This document shows, one piece after another, positions 1 to 7,165 of a stretch of 64,000 nucleotides of DNA. Below the pieces are notes generated by a model. It was not told the origin of the DNA. It made no database searches and saw only the letters and a list, made by a program, of their open reading frames with translations. The stretch covers positions 62,001-126,000 of the forward strand of contig DVFL01000002.1 of NCBI GenBank assembly GCA_018713255.1, in the 5' to 3' direction. Position numbers and translations under genes: made by a program. Numbering within the stretch: the stretch's first letter is position 1; each line of letters starts with the position of its first letter. This DNA is from Candidatus Cottocaccamicrobium excrementipullorum (GTDB taxonomy: Bacteria > Bacillota > Clostridia > Lachnospirales > Lachnospiraceae).

Positions 1-1387
1 TTTCTTCCAGATGATGCCGCACAAGCTGCCGCACATTTTCCTTAGGAATATTTAAAATCTCCTGATCAATCAATGCAAGCCCCTTCCTGCGGGTATCTTC
101 TGAAGCGTAATCCATCAAATATTCCTTCAGCGTCATCAATGCATTGGGCAGACAGCAGTTTTGGATCTGTCCGGATTTACATAAGGACATAAACCGGTCT
201 CCCGTTCGTCCCTCCCGGTAACATGCGGTGCAGAAACTGGGAATATATCCCATTCCCATCAGCCAATTTACCACCTCATCCAAGGTACGCTGGTCGCTGA
301 CCTCAAACTGCTCTGATTTCTCATCTTCTGGCTCTTCTTCTACATAGCCTCCTATGCTGGTTCTTGACCCGCCGGAAATCTGAGAAATGCCAAGATGAAG
401 CACTCTCTCCCGGCATGTTTTGCTCTCTCTGGTGGAAAGAATCATGCCGGTATAAGGAACCGCGATGCGAATGCAGGCCACAATTTTGGCAAAGGTATCG
501 TCATCGATTCCATTATCAAAAGCATCTGGATCAATATCATCCGCTTTTTTAATTCTGGGAACGCTGATCGTATGAGGACCTACGCCGTATACCGCTTCCA
601 AATGTTCGGCATGCATCAGCAATCCGGCAAACTCATACCGGTAAAGCTCCAGGCCGAACAGCACACCGCAGCCCACATCATCGATTCCTCCCTCCATGGC
701 TCTGTCCATAGCCTCCGTGTGGTAATTATAATCATGCTTAGGACCTGTGGGATGAAGCTTTAAGTAGCTTTCCTTATGGTAGGTTTCTTGGAACAGAATG
801 TAGGTGCCAATTCCTGCTTCTTTCAGCTTCCGGTAATTTTCCACGGTAGTGGCAGCAATGTTAACGTTCACCCGGCGGATGGCTCCGTTCTTATGTTTAA
901 TGCTGTAAATTGTCTTAATGCTTTCCAGCACATACTCAATCGGATTGTTCACCGGATCCTCTCCCGTCTCCAGCGCCAGACGTTTATGCCCCATATCCTG
1001 AAGAGCGATTACCTCCTGCCGGATCTCATCCTGGGTCAGCTTCTTCCTGGGAATGTGTTTATTTTTTGCATGATAAGGACAGTATACGCAGCCGTTGACA
1101 CAGTAATTTGACAGATAAAGAGGGGCAAACATCACGATGCGGTTGCCGTAAAAATCCTTCTTAATCTGCTCAGCCAGAGCGTAGATTTCCTGGTTTTTAT
1201 CTTCCAGATCACAGTCCAGAAGAACGGCGGCCTCTCTGTGGCTCAGCCCCTTCCGCAGCCTGGCCTTATTAAGGATTTCATCAATGAGCTGGCGATTATG
1301 CTTATTTTGTTCTGCATAAGCAAGAGTTTCCATGATCTCTTCATGGTTGATAAAGTCATCTGCACATTTTGATTTTGGATCGTACAT
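1..1387 (-). CDS. hydG: [FeFe]-hydrogenase H-cluster radical SAM maturase HydG (3' end beyond window)
   Basis: HydG cleaves tyrosine to p-cresol, CO and cyanide and delivers the Fe(CO)(CN) unit of the hydrogenase H-cluster. The translated 462 residues show the radical-SAM CxxxCxxC motif at C96, C100 and C103. They also show the HydG-specific C-terminal cluster motif CX2CX22C at C386, C389 and C412, which binds the auxiliary [4Fe-5Fe] site. The family is usually about 470 residues, so only a few residues lie beyond base 1, and no stop is seen. The ATG at 1387 follows a GGAGAAAGGA ribosome site. It is the last gene of the TM1266-hydE-hydG set, 56 nt after hydE, with no terminator between, so co-transcription is likely. 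Confidence 0.95.
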   Translation of the reverse strand, partial: MYDPKSKCADDFINHEEIMETLAYAEQNKHNRQLIDEILNKARLRKGLSHREAAVLLDCDLEDKNQEIYALAEQIKKDFYGNRIVMFAPLYLSNYCVNGCVYCPYHAKNKHIPRKKLTQDEIRQEVIALQDMGHKRLALETGEDPVNNPIEYVLESIKTIYSIKHKNGAIRRVNVNIAATTVENYRKLKEAGIGTYILFQETYHKESYLKLHPTGPKHDYNYHTEAMDRAMEGGIDDVGCGVLFGLELYRYEFAGLLMHAEHLEAVYGVGPHTISVPRIKKADDIDPDAFDNGIDDDTFAKIVACIRIAVPYTGMILSTRESKTCRERVLHLGISQISGGSRTSIGGYVEEEPEDEKSEQFEVSDQRTLDEVVNWLMGMGYIPSFCTACYREGRTGDRFMSLCKSGQIQNCCLPNALMTLKEYLMDYASEDTRRKGLALIDQEILNIPKENVRQLVRHHLEE

Positions 1388-1443
1388 TTTCTTTCCTTTC
1401 TCCCTTGGGTCAGTACCTTCTTCCCCTTCAGGTTTAACTGCCT

Positions 1444-2502
1444 TTAGGCAGTGTTCTTTTTATAGTCTCCACGGTCAACAACCACCTGATACCCAATGGA
1501 TGCCATGGACGCTTTCAGCTCTTCCAGGCCCTGGGCGGCTTCTTTTCCCGTGCAGATTTTATTGTCATAGAGCAGGTATTTTCCCCGCACATTTTCCGGT
1601 GAAAGATTCGGCATTACCACATTTGCACCAGAAAGAATCCCGGCTTCTCTCCCATCCTCAGAAGCAGTTCCCAGGGCTGTGGTAGCGGGAAGGAGCACCT
1701 TCGGCAGCATAATTCTCACCAGACTTAACAAATATAAAGTCAAGCCCACATCCCCCGCCGGCTGATGGCGAAAGGGCGTATCATGATGAGGAAGGAAAGG
1801 ACCGATCCCCACCATTTCCGGCTTTAATTCCTGTAAAAATTCCATGTCTGCAGCTAAGGTATCCGGCGTTTGGCCAGGAGTGCCCACCATAAATCCGGCT
1901 CCAGTCTGGTAACCCAGCTCTTTTAAGGTGCGCAGACAATCTTTTCGATGCTTGGGAGAAAGCTCTGGCGGATGGAGAAGCCGATAATGGTCATCATCCG
2001 CCGTTTCATGGCGGAGCAGGTACCGGTCCGCCCCAGCCTGGCGGAAGGCCGCATAACTTTCCCGTTCCTTCTCCCCGATGGATAAGGTCAGCGCACAGTC
2101 AGGGAATGCTTCCTTTATTCCCCGAATCAGGCAGATCATTCTCTCATCAGTAAAATAGGGATCCTCTCCGCCCTGGAGAACGAAGGTACGAAATCCCAGT
2201 TCATGACCGATTCTGCAGCATTCCATAATCTCTTCCTGGGTGAGCCGGTAGCGGCTGGCATGCAGATTGCTTCTGCGGATGCCGCAGTAATAGCAGTCGT
2301 TTTTGCAATAGTTAGTAAATTCAATCAAGCCCCGGATAAAAATACGCTTTCCATATTGCTGGTCTCGAATCTTACTGGCTTTTTCCGCTAAAATCCGGGC
2401 ATCCTCCTTTGTAGGGGCCTGAAGCAAAATCTTCCACTGATCCCGGGAAAGAATTTCTCCTTCTTCCAGGGCATTCAGGCATTTCTCTTTTTCCAGGTTC
2501 AT
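1444..2502 (-). CDS. hydE: [FeFe]-hydrogenase H-cluster radical SAM maturase HydE
   Basis: HydE is the second radical-SAM enzyme of H-cluster assembly and acts on the HydG-made Fe complex while the azadithiolate-bridged subcluster is built. The 352-residue length is normal. The CxxxCxxC motif that holds the SAM-binding [4Fe-4S] cluster is at C66, C70 and C73 (NYCKNDCYYCGIRR). The start overlaps the stop of the upstream TM1266-like gene in an ATGA, so translation is probably coupled. HydE resembles biotin synthase-type BioB/PylB proteins, but the adjacent hydG and TM1266-type gene make HydE the clear choice. HydF, the GTPase scaffold, is not in the window. Confidence 0.95.
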   Translation of the reverse strand: MNLEKEKCLNALEEGEILSRDQWKILLQAPTKEDARILAEKASKIRDQQYGKRIFIRGLIEFTNYCKNDCYYCGIRRSNLHASRYRLTQEEIMECCRIGHELGFRTFVLQGGEDPYFTDERMICLIRGIKEAFPDCALTLSIGEKERESYAAFRQAGADRYLLRHETADDDHYRLLHPPELSPKHRKDCLRTLKELGYQTGAGFMVGTPGQTPDTLAADMEFLQELKPEMVGIGPFLPHHDTPFRHQPAGDVGLTLYLLSLVRIMLPKVLLPATTALGTASEDGREAGILSGANVVMPNLSPENVRGKYLLYDNKICTGKEAAQGLEELKASMASIGYQVVVDRGDYKKNTA

Positions 2503-2801
2503 CCTGCCCCTTCCTCTCTGCCGGTGCCGGATGCCGCAGGAGCCTTGGAATAGAGTGCCTTGGAACTGACCCCAGGAAGTCTCCCCAGCTTTCCGGACAA
2601 AGCACTGATCACATCCATAGGTGCATCCAGCACCACGCTGATAATATTTACCTGCTTCTTTTCGTAAGGCAGACCCATCCGTCCGATCACATAGGAGCCG
2701 TATTGATGAAGCAGGGCATTGATCTTTTCCGCCTGACGGCGATCCTCAATAATGATGCCGATCACGGCAATTCTTGTACTGGATTCCTCCACAATAACCA
2801 T
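2499..2801 (-). CDS. TM1266-family iron-only hydrogenase system putative regulator
   Basis: A 100-residue ACT-like protein whose central part (TRIAVIGIIIEDRRQAEKIN, then a segment starting YGSYVIGRMGLPY) fits the TM1266 family. That family is found beside [FeFe]-hydrogenase maturation genes and is assumed to regulate them; its ligand is unknown. It is the first gene of the operon and overlaps hydE by 4 bp. The start is uncertain: the ATG at 2801 directly abuts an AGAGAGGA ribosome site, whereas the in-frame GTG at 2792 has a better 9-nt spacing. It lies behind a terminator-bearing leader (2802-3036), so expression may be controlled by transcription attenuation. Confidence 0.8.
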   Translation of the reverse strand: MVIVEESSTRIAVIGIIIEDRRQAEKINALLHQYGSYVIGRMGLPYEKKQVNIISVVLDAPMDVISALSGKLGRLPGVSSKALYSKAPAASGTGREEGAG

Positions 2802-3036
2802 TCCTCTCTTTTATGGACTAACATCTCCATAACAAAAAAAGCACCGGAAAATCTGGACATTAGTCCTCCCGGTGCGCTGAGTACACGAAATAAACTCTAT
2901 GCCTGCAAACGGCATACAGATCCGCTTCTTCCCGTCAGATTTTCTTTCCGGTCAGTCCCATGTATTTTTCCTCTTTGCCGCAAAAATATTTCTGATTCAC
3001 GGCGCAGATGCATGAAATTATTTATAGTCCATATGT
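2802..3036 (-). ncRNA. Candidate attenuated 5' leader of the hyd maturation operon
   Basis: Between the promoter at 3042-3071 and the first hyd gene lies about 235 nt without a gene. It ends in an intrinsic terminator (2834-2875) only 32 nt before the start codon. Three segments are mutually complementary. The 5'-terminal TATGGACTA (transcript sense, 3033-3025) pairs perfectly over 9 nt with TAGTCCATA just before the ribosome site (2820-2812). The terminator loop carries GGACTAA (2866-2860), which pairs with the same TTAGTCC (2821-2815). A further small hairpin (ATGCC/GGCAT) lies near 2900-2916. I did not recognise a known riboswitch family, so calling it a regulatory RNA is inference. Confidence 0.5.
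2834..2875 (-). terminator. Intrinsic terminator inside the hyd operon leader
   Basis: Read on the minus strand, GCACCGG (2875-2869) pairs with CCGGTGC (2847-2841) and is followed by a run of seven T (2840-2834). There is no room for a normal promoter between it and the TM1266-like start, so the operon must be read through it. It could also end readthrough from the MerR gene 290 nt upstream. Confidence 0.75.
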
Positions 3037-3041
3037 AAAAT

Positions 3042-3071
3042 AGTTTACCGCAGAATGAAAGATTCTGTCAA
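3042..3071 (-). promoter_or_regulatory. Promoter of the hyd maturation operon
   Basis: On the minus strand TTGACA (3071-3066) and TAAACT (3047-3042) are separated by 18 bp, close to the housekeeping sigma consensus. The predicted transcript start is near 3035. It lies downstream of the MerR stop, so the hyd operon has its own promoter. Confidence 0.65.
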
Positions 3072-3165
3072 GGAAAACATCCGTGATTCAGCCTTCTCTT
3101 TTGTGCTTTCTGCCATTGCTTCTGCTGAGTTTTAAGTCTATCATCTCTTTCCCGTATGTCAGGGG

Positions 3166-3990
3166 TTAAAAACCATCATTTCCTGACAGCCCCATGAAGC
3201 AACCTGAGCAGTCATACAAAGGAATTTGAATTTGATAATTCCACTGCAAAATACCCGATGCGAGAATAAGCTGTACTGTAAATGGAGGATTCACACCATA
3301 TTCGGTTTTGGCTTTATCCATTAATTCGTCCAAGGTGTTTTTTCTGTTTTCTTCGGTACAGCTTGCACACAGATATTTTCCTTTTGGCAATATCTTCAAC
3401 CCATCCGTTTCCGCATAATGAGTACAGACAGCAAAAAGCCTTGATACTCCGTTTCTGGTGTATATTCCCGCTAAATCCTCAAAGGAAAACTGTTCTGCCA
3501 GTTCAGGAGTTATCTTTTCATAGAAATGGCTTAAATAGTTCCAAAGGTTGTCCAGCGTAGGCACTTCCAGGGTGTCAGATAGTAAAATAATACGTTCTGG
3601 GATCTCTTTGATGAACGAGCCATTGGGATTTTTGTGTGCCTGCAATTTCCGCTCATAGTCTGCTTTTGCCAACTGGATTTTAGATTTACTGTATTGCAGC
3701 GCAGCTATTTTTTCATCCGCTTTTTTCTCTGCCTGTGCTAAGAAATCCACAATTTTTTCCAAATCGTTGTATTCCAAAACCTTTTTGATTTCCTGCAAAG
3801 ACAAGTCCATAAGCTGCAAAGCACGAACTGTATTCAGACGGACAATATCCTCTTCGGTATAGTAACGATAATTTGTCCATTCATCCCTTGTACTCGGCTT
3901 TACTAATCCGATACGGTCATAATGCCGCAGCGTTTCTGTCGTTGTCTGCACAGCCTTTGCCGCTTCTCCAATCGAAAAATAATTTTTCAA
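3166..3990 (-). CDS. MerR-family transcriptional regulator with effector-binding domain
   Basis: A 274-residue MerR-type regulator. Residues 1-70 are the winged helix-turn-helix (FSIGEAAKAVQTTTETLRHYDRIGLVKP, then the YRYYTEED wing), followed by the dimerisation coiled coil to about 125. A C-terminal GyrI-like small-molecule domain resembles BmrR-type multidrug sensors. The start is a TTG at 3990 with an AGAGGGG site about 10 nt upstream; a nearby ATG at 3997 is out of frame. It is divergent from an ABC transporter pair and almost certainly acts on the 19-bp-spacer promoter between them. The effector is unknown, possibly a lipophilic compound. The block looks more AT-rich than its flanks. Confidence 0.88.
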   Translation of the reverse strand: MKNYFSIGEAAKAVQTTTETLRHYDRIGLVKPSTRDEWTNYRYYTEEDIVRLNTVRALQLMDLSLQEIKKVLEYNDLEKIVDFLAQAEKKADEKIAALQYSKSKIQLAKADYERKLQAHKNPNGSFIKEIPERIILLSDTLEVPTLDNLWNYLSHFYEKITPELAEQFSFEDLAGIYTRNGVSRLFAVCTHYAETDGLKILPKGKYLCASCTEENRKNTLDELMDKAKTEYGVNPPFTVQLILASGILQWNYQIQIPLYDCSGCFMGLSGNDGF

Positions 3991-4005
3991 TTTTCATTTC
4001 CCCTC

Positions 4006-4036
4006 TTGACCTTTGTGTATCACAAAAGTTTACAAT
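4006..4036 (+). promoter_or_regulatory. MerR-type promoter with operator dyad in a 19-bp spacer
   Basis: TTGACC (4006-4011) and TACAAT (4031-4036) are separated by exactly 19 bp, the over-long spacing that MerR activators correct by untwisting DNA. The spacer carries a dyad, ACCTTTGTG-TAT-CACAAAAGT (4009-4029), with 8 of 9 arm positions matching. It reads toward the ABC genes from beside the divergent merR gene. Confidence 0.85.
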
Positions 4037-4052
4037 TTATTTTAGCATAGGA

Positions 4053-4877
4053 CAGTACGGACAAGCAGCCGTACTGAAAAACATTACTTTGTCAATCGAC
4101 GAGCCGGGTATTTACTGCCTGCTTGGCAGAAACGGCGCAGGTAAAACAACACTTCTCAAGTCCATTGCAGGGTATCAGAATATTACAAACGGCAGGATAC
4201 AGGTTGACGGCAAGGTGATCACCACCTCCACTTTAGATATAGGCGTCAGCTATATCGAAAACTTTGCAAAGCATTTTAATCTTCCGGTACGGAAGCTGTT
4301 GAAGATCGCTTCCGAAGTAAATCCCAACTACGATTATGACTTTGCTTCTGAAATGATGGAGCGCTTTGAACTGGACGGGAAAAAGAAGTTTAATCATCTT
4401 TCCCTCGGTATGAAAACAATGGTTTCCACGATTATCTGTTTGGCAAGCAATAACCGCGTCGTGCTTTTAGATGAACCCGTCCTTGGTTTTGACGCAATTA
4501 TGCGGGTGGAGTTTTACGATATGCTCACAGAGAGTTTTCGGAAGCACCCCCGAATTATTATTGTATCTACCCATATCATTGAAGAAATCGCAAAGACAAT
4601 TCAGAAGTTAATCATCATTGATCAAGGAAGCGTCCGTTTTTTTGACACGCTGCAGTCGGTTGAAACAAAGGCGTTTAGTATCAGCGGACTACAAAAGGAC
4701 GTGGAAGCTGCAACGCAAAATCTAAACGTGATCGGTCAAGATACGGTTGGTGGTCTAGTAACAACTTATATCTTTGACAATCCCCCGGAACGAACTGCTT
4801 CTTTGGACATCCACCCATTATCCTTACAGGATTTCTTCATCCAAATGGTCGGGCATAAAGGAGGTGCAGCAAGATGA
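4053..4877 (+). pseudogene. ABC transporter ATP-binding protein lacking its start and first beta strand
   Basis: The reading frame encodes an ABC ATPase. It shows Walker A GRNGAGKTT, a divergent signature LSLGM in place of LSGGQ, Walker B RVVLLDEPVLGFD and the switch histidine STHI. Homologous ATPases begin with about 12-15 residues before the YGQAAVLKN segment. Here that part is missing: just upstream come only the MerR promoter -10 (4031-4036), the predicted transcript start near 4043 and a GGACAG stretch. No in-frame ATG, GTG or TTG with a ribosome site precedes Walker A. An upstream in-frame extension to 3873 runs through the promoter and the merR start and cannot be translated from this promoter. 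A 5' deletion is the simplest reading; a sequence error is possible. Confidence 0.6.
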
Positions 4878-5521
4878 ATGCTGTTTTTGCGATTGTAAAA
4901 CGTTTGCTTGCCAGCAATAAAATCAGTTTTATCATGACGGCTCTTGTGGTGCTTTGTGCCACATCTTCCGGCGATGTGGTTTTAAGCAATGGAAATTACA
5001 CCTGGCTGCTTGCAGTCATGACGCCATTTTTCTTTGTTTTTTACGATTACACAAAGTTAATGCACTTGGGAGCCAGCAAAAGGGATTACTTTATCGGCTG
5101 CCTAATCAGCTATAGCGTTTTAGCTCTCGGTATCTCTCTTGCCAATACACTAATCCATTTGTTAATTGACCCTCTATATCCAGCGCAGGCAGTTCTCAAT
5201 ATGATGGATGTGTGTAAATGGACGGAAAATGGCATTTTCATTGCCGGAGTCCAGCAGACGTTCTTTTTGCTGCAGGTTATGATTTTTCTTCATGTGCTGC
5301 TATCTATGCAGCCCCATTGGTATGGGTGGCTGACAGACACAATTTTCATTGCAATCATCTGTGTTTTCACGCCAATCCCAGCTTTGAGAAGAATTTTGTC
5401 TGGTTTCTTCCAGATAATCATGCTGAACCGCAACGCTGTTTTACACATTTGTATTTCCCTGTTACTAAGTGCCGCTTTATCGTTCGCAGGGCTTTGTGTC
5501 TTAAAGAGGAAAACTTTATGA
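4874..5521 (+). CDS. ABC transporter permease subunit (MerR-linked)
   Basis: A 215-residue membrane protein with about six hydrophobic segments, for example 18-40, 45-60, 75-97, 125-147, 155-172 and 185-207. It overlaps the ATPase stop by ATGA and a GGAGGTGCAGCAAG site precedes it, so translation is coupled. It is the probable membrane partner of the upstream ATPase in a small exporter of the kind regulated by MerR/BmrR-like proteins. No substrate can be read. If the ATPase is truly decapitated, this permease may be unexpressed or nonfunctional. Confidence 0.7.
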   Translation: MNAVFAIVKRLLASNKISFIMTALVVLCATSSGDVVLSNGNYTWLLAVMTPFFFVFYDYTKLMHLGASKRDYFIGCLISYSVLALGISLANTLIHLLIDPLYPAQAVLNMMDVCKWTENGIFIAGVQQTFFLLQVMIFLHVLLSMQPHWYGWLTDTIFIAIICVFTPIPALRRILSGFFQIIMLNRNAVLHICISLLLSAALSFAGLCVLKRKTL

Positions 5522-5591
5522 AGATTGCTTGCTTTGTGTTTTCTCCTGAGCAGCATTGCTTTGACACACCTTTCGCCGCTGTCACCCCGGC

Positions 5592-5672
5592 TATGCATGC
5601 AGCTTTAACAAGAACGGCACCCACAGGCAGCACATTGAAATTTATTACAGCTTTGTCGGCAAGATTGACTTG
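5592..5672 (+). pseudogene. Possible C-terminal remnant of a serine recombinase (DUF4368-like)
   Basis: In one + frame a short stretch reads HRQHIEIYYSFVGKIDL. It resembles the C-terminal tail of large serine recombinases from clostridial mobile elements, whose last segment has the form xQxIxIYYxFVGxI. A stop lies about 30 nt further upstream in this frame and nothing of the catalytic domain is present. It sits at the edge of the MerR/ABC block, directly after the permease, which suggests the block arrived with or beside an element. A 60-codon ORF in another frame (5518-5700) starts on the permease stop but looks like no known protein. The call rests on a short match. Confidence 0.3.
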
Positions 5673-5673
5673 C

Positions 5674-6831
5674 TCATTCATCTGTGTGCCGGTAAACTGA
5701 AAATAATTCTTCCAGCATCAGCCAGTTTGCACGGAAAAAATTCATCAGCTGCCAGTATCCCGCCCCAGTCAGCCCAAACTCCTGAATCAGCTGAAATTTT
5801 GCCAAAAGGCTTCTGGGGTCTTCAAACCAAACTTCATGGCGGATTCCGTACTGCCAGTAATAAAAGTACGGTGATTTAGCTGTCTGGTCAAAGAAAATCT
5901 CGGAACCACGGTCAATGGCCAGCCGGATAGCTTCCAGTGTGTGAATGGTGTTTGCCCTGGTTACGCCCCGTTCATAAGGCAGGGGCCAATCATAACCGTA
6001 ATTCGGAATGCCAAGACTGATTTTTTCCGGCGGAATTTCTGACACGGCATATTCCACCACACGGCGGACTTTGTGAATAGGTGCTACAGCCATGGGCGGC
6101 CCCTGGCTGTAGCCCCACTCATAGGTCATCAGCATCACCCGGTCAGCCGCCTGCCCCAGCATCCCATAGTCAATTCCTTCATATAAAAGCCCTTTCTGGT
6201 CCGCTGAAGTCTTCGGCGCAAGGGCCACCGTCACCCAATATCCAAACAAATTCAAGATCTGACGAGTTCTGGATACAAATTCTACATAGGCAGCGGCGTC
6301 CTGTGCCCGAACATACTCAAAATCGATATCCAGTCCAGCAAACCCTTTCTCCTGCATGGTCCTCCCCAGCTCCCAAATCAACCGCTGCTGGACGGAAAGG
6401 TTCTGAACCAGCACGGTAATTAAATTATTGTTAAAGGTACCGCTGGAATCGATGGGCGTCAGCGTCATCACCGGTCCTACGCCAGCATCTCTGGCCGCCT
6501 GAATCATCCACCGGTCATCGCTGATGGGATGCACCAAGTTTCCCTCTGCAGTAAACCCATAAGAAAACACATACAAATCTGTTAAATAAGGCAGTGTCTC
6601 ATCTAAAACCCGGGAGTTGATAAATGGATAGGCGTAGCCGAAAACATAAAGGCCCCTTGTTGCACGGTCCGCACCCGCCTCTCTTTCCTCCGGGATGTAG
6701 AGAGACTGGCCTACTGCCAGCCGATATGGATATTCGATCTGGTTTGCCCATAAAAGAAGCTCCACAGAAATTCCTGTGCTCTGGGCGATGGCATCCACAT
6801 TATCCCCTTCTTTTACCACATAAATGGTCAA
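5674..6831 (-). CDS. LysM / glycosyl hydrolase family 18 protein (SleL/YaaH-like)
   Basis: A 385-residue protein with one N-terminal LysM (about 2-46) and a GH18 catalytic domain. The family motif appears as GLDIDFEYV with D168, D170 and the acid E172. This layout matches SleL/YaaH, the N-acetylglucosaminidase that acts on spore cortex muralactam peptidoglycan; many have two LysM domains, this one has one. The start is a TTG at 6831 placed 6-7 nt after AGGTG, and the LysM begins at once, so no signal peptide is present. That is typical of spore-coat or cortex proteins loaded from the mother cell. It converges on the accessory block and is divergent from the condensation-domain gene. Confidence 0.85.
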   Translation of the reverse strand: MTIYVVKEGDNVDAIAQSTGISVELLLWANQIEYPYRLAVGQSLYIPEEREAGADRATRGLYVFGYAYPFINSRVLDETLPYLTDLYVFSYGFTAEGNLVHPISDDRWMIQAARDAGVGPVMTLTPIDSSGTFNNNLITVLVQNLSVQQRLIWELGRTMQEKGFAGLDIDFEYVRAQDAAAYVEFVSRTRQILNLFGYWVTVALAPKTSADQKGLLYEGIDYGMLGQAADRVMLMTYEWGYSQGPPMAVAPIHKVRRVVEYAVSEIPPEKISLGIPNYGYDWPLPYERGVTRANTIHTLEAIRLAIDRGSEIFFDQTAKSPYFYYWQYGIRHEVWFEDPRSLLAKFQLIQEFGLTGAGYWQLMNFFRANWLMLEELFSVYRHTDE

Positions 6832-7165
6832 TCTGCTTCACCTGATTTTCTCTGCTTTCCACAGTATATGCGCCGGAGCGCAGAAAAATCCGGCCGAAAA
6901 AATCACCAAAATTCCTTTTGATTTTCCAGCGGGATTAATCATAACGTTTCTTGACAAAATGAGTTTTCACGATATTTTTTTCTGTGTTTCCCCGAAATGT
7001 CTGATTTTTGCCCTTCCTTTCCAAAGGATTCCTGTAATTATTTCCGAAATTTCCCCCTGCACAAGGCAAACTTAATCAACACTTGCCCCATATTGTGTCA
7101 ATTATCTTTTTGTGTTAGCATACACATAGAACGTTGAATCTAGGAGTAGAATCAAGGAGGTCAAT
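6832..7165. other. Divergent intergenic region, 334 bp
   Basis: It separates the LysM/GH18 gene (-) from the condensation-domain gene (+). On the + strand TTGTGT (7093-7098), a 17-bp spacer and TAGCAT (7116-7121) form a possible promoter for the condensation-domain gene, followed by an AAGGAGG ribosome site (7156-7162). On the minus strand CATATACT, near 6862-6869, resembles a mother-cell sigma -10, but no matching -35 was found. An open frame in this stretch has no ribosome site or recognisable content. Confidence 0.4.

Noticed and set aside
2834-3036. 6S RNA or a known riboswitch as the identity of the hyd leader
   Set aside because: The length would fit, but I found no long closing duplex of the two ends before the terminator as in 6S RNA, and no core of S-box, FMN, TPP, cobalamin or THF riboswitches.
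3873-4052. In-frame upstream extension of the ABC ATPase reading frame
   Set aside because: It runs through the MerR operator, the promoter -35/-10 and the divergent merR start, so it would not be in the mRNA from this promoter, and its translation does not resemble an ATPase N-terminus.
5518-5700. Third gene translationally coupled to the permease
   Set aside because: It overlaps the permease stop like a coupled gene, but its 60 residues look random and the recombinase-like reading is in a different frame.
6824-7075. 83-codon ORF between the LysM/GH18 and condensation-domain genes
   Set aside because: Its ATG lies inside the GH18 start region, no ribosome site is present and the composition is untypical.
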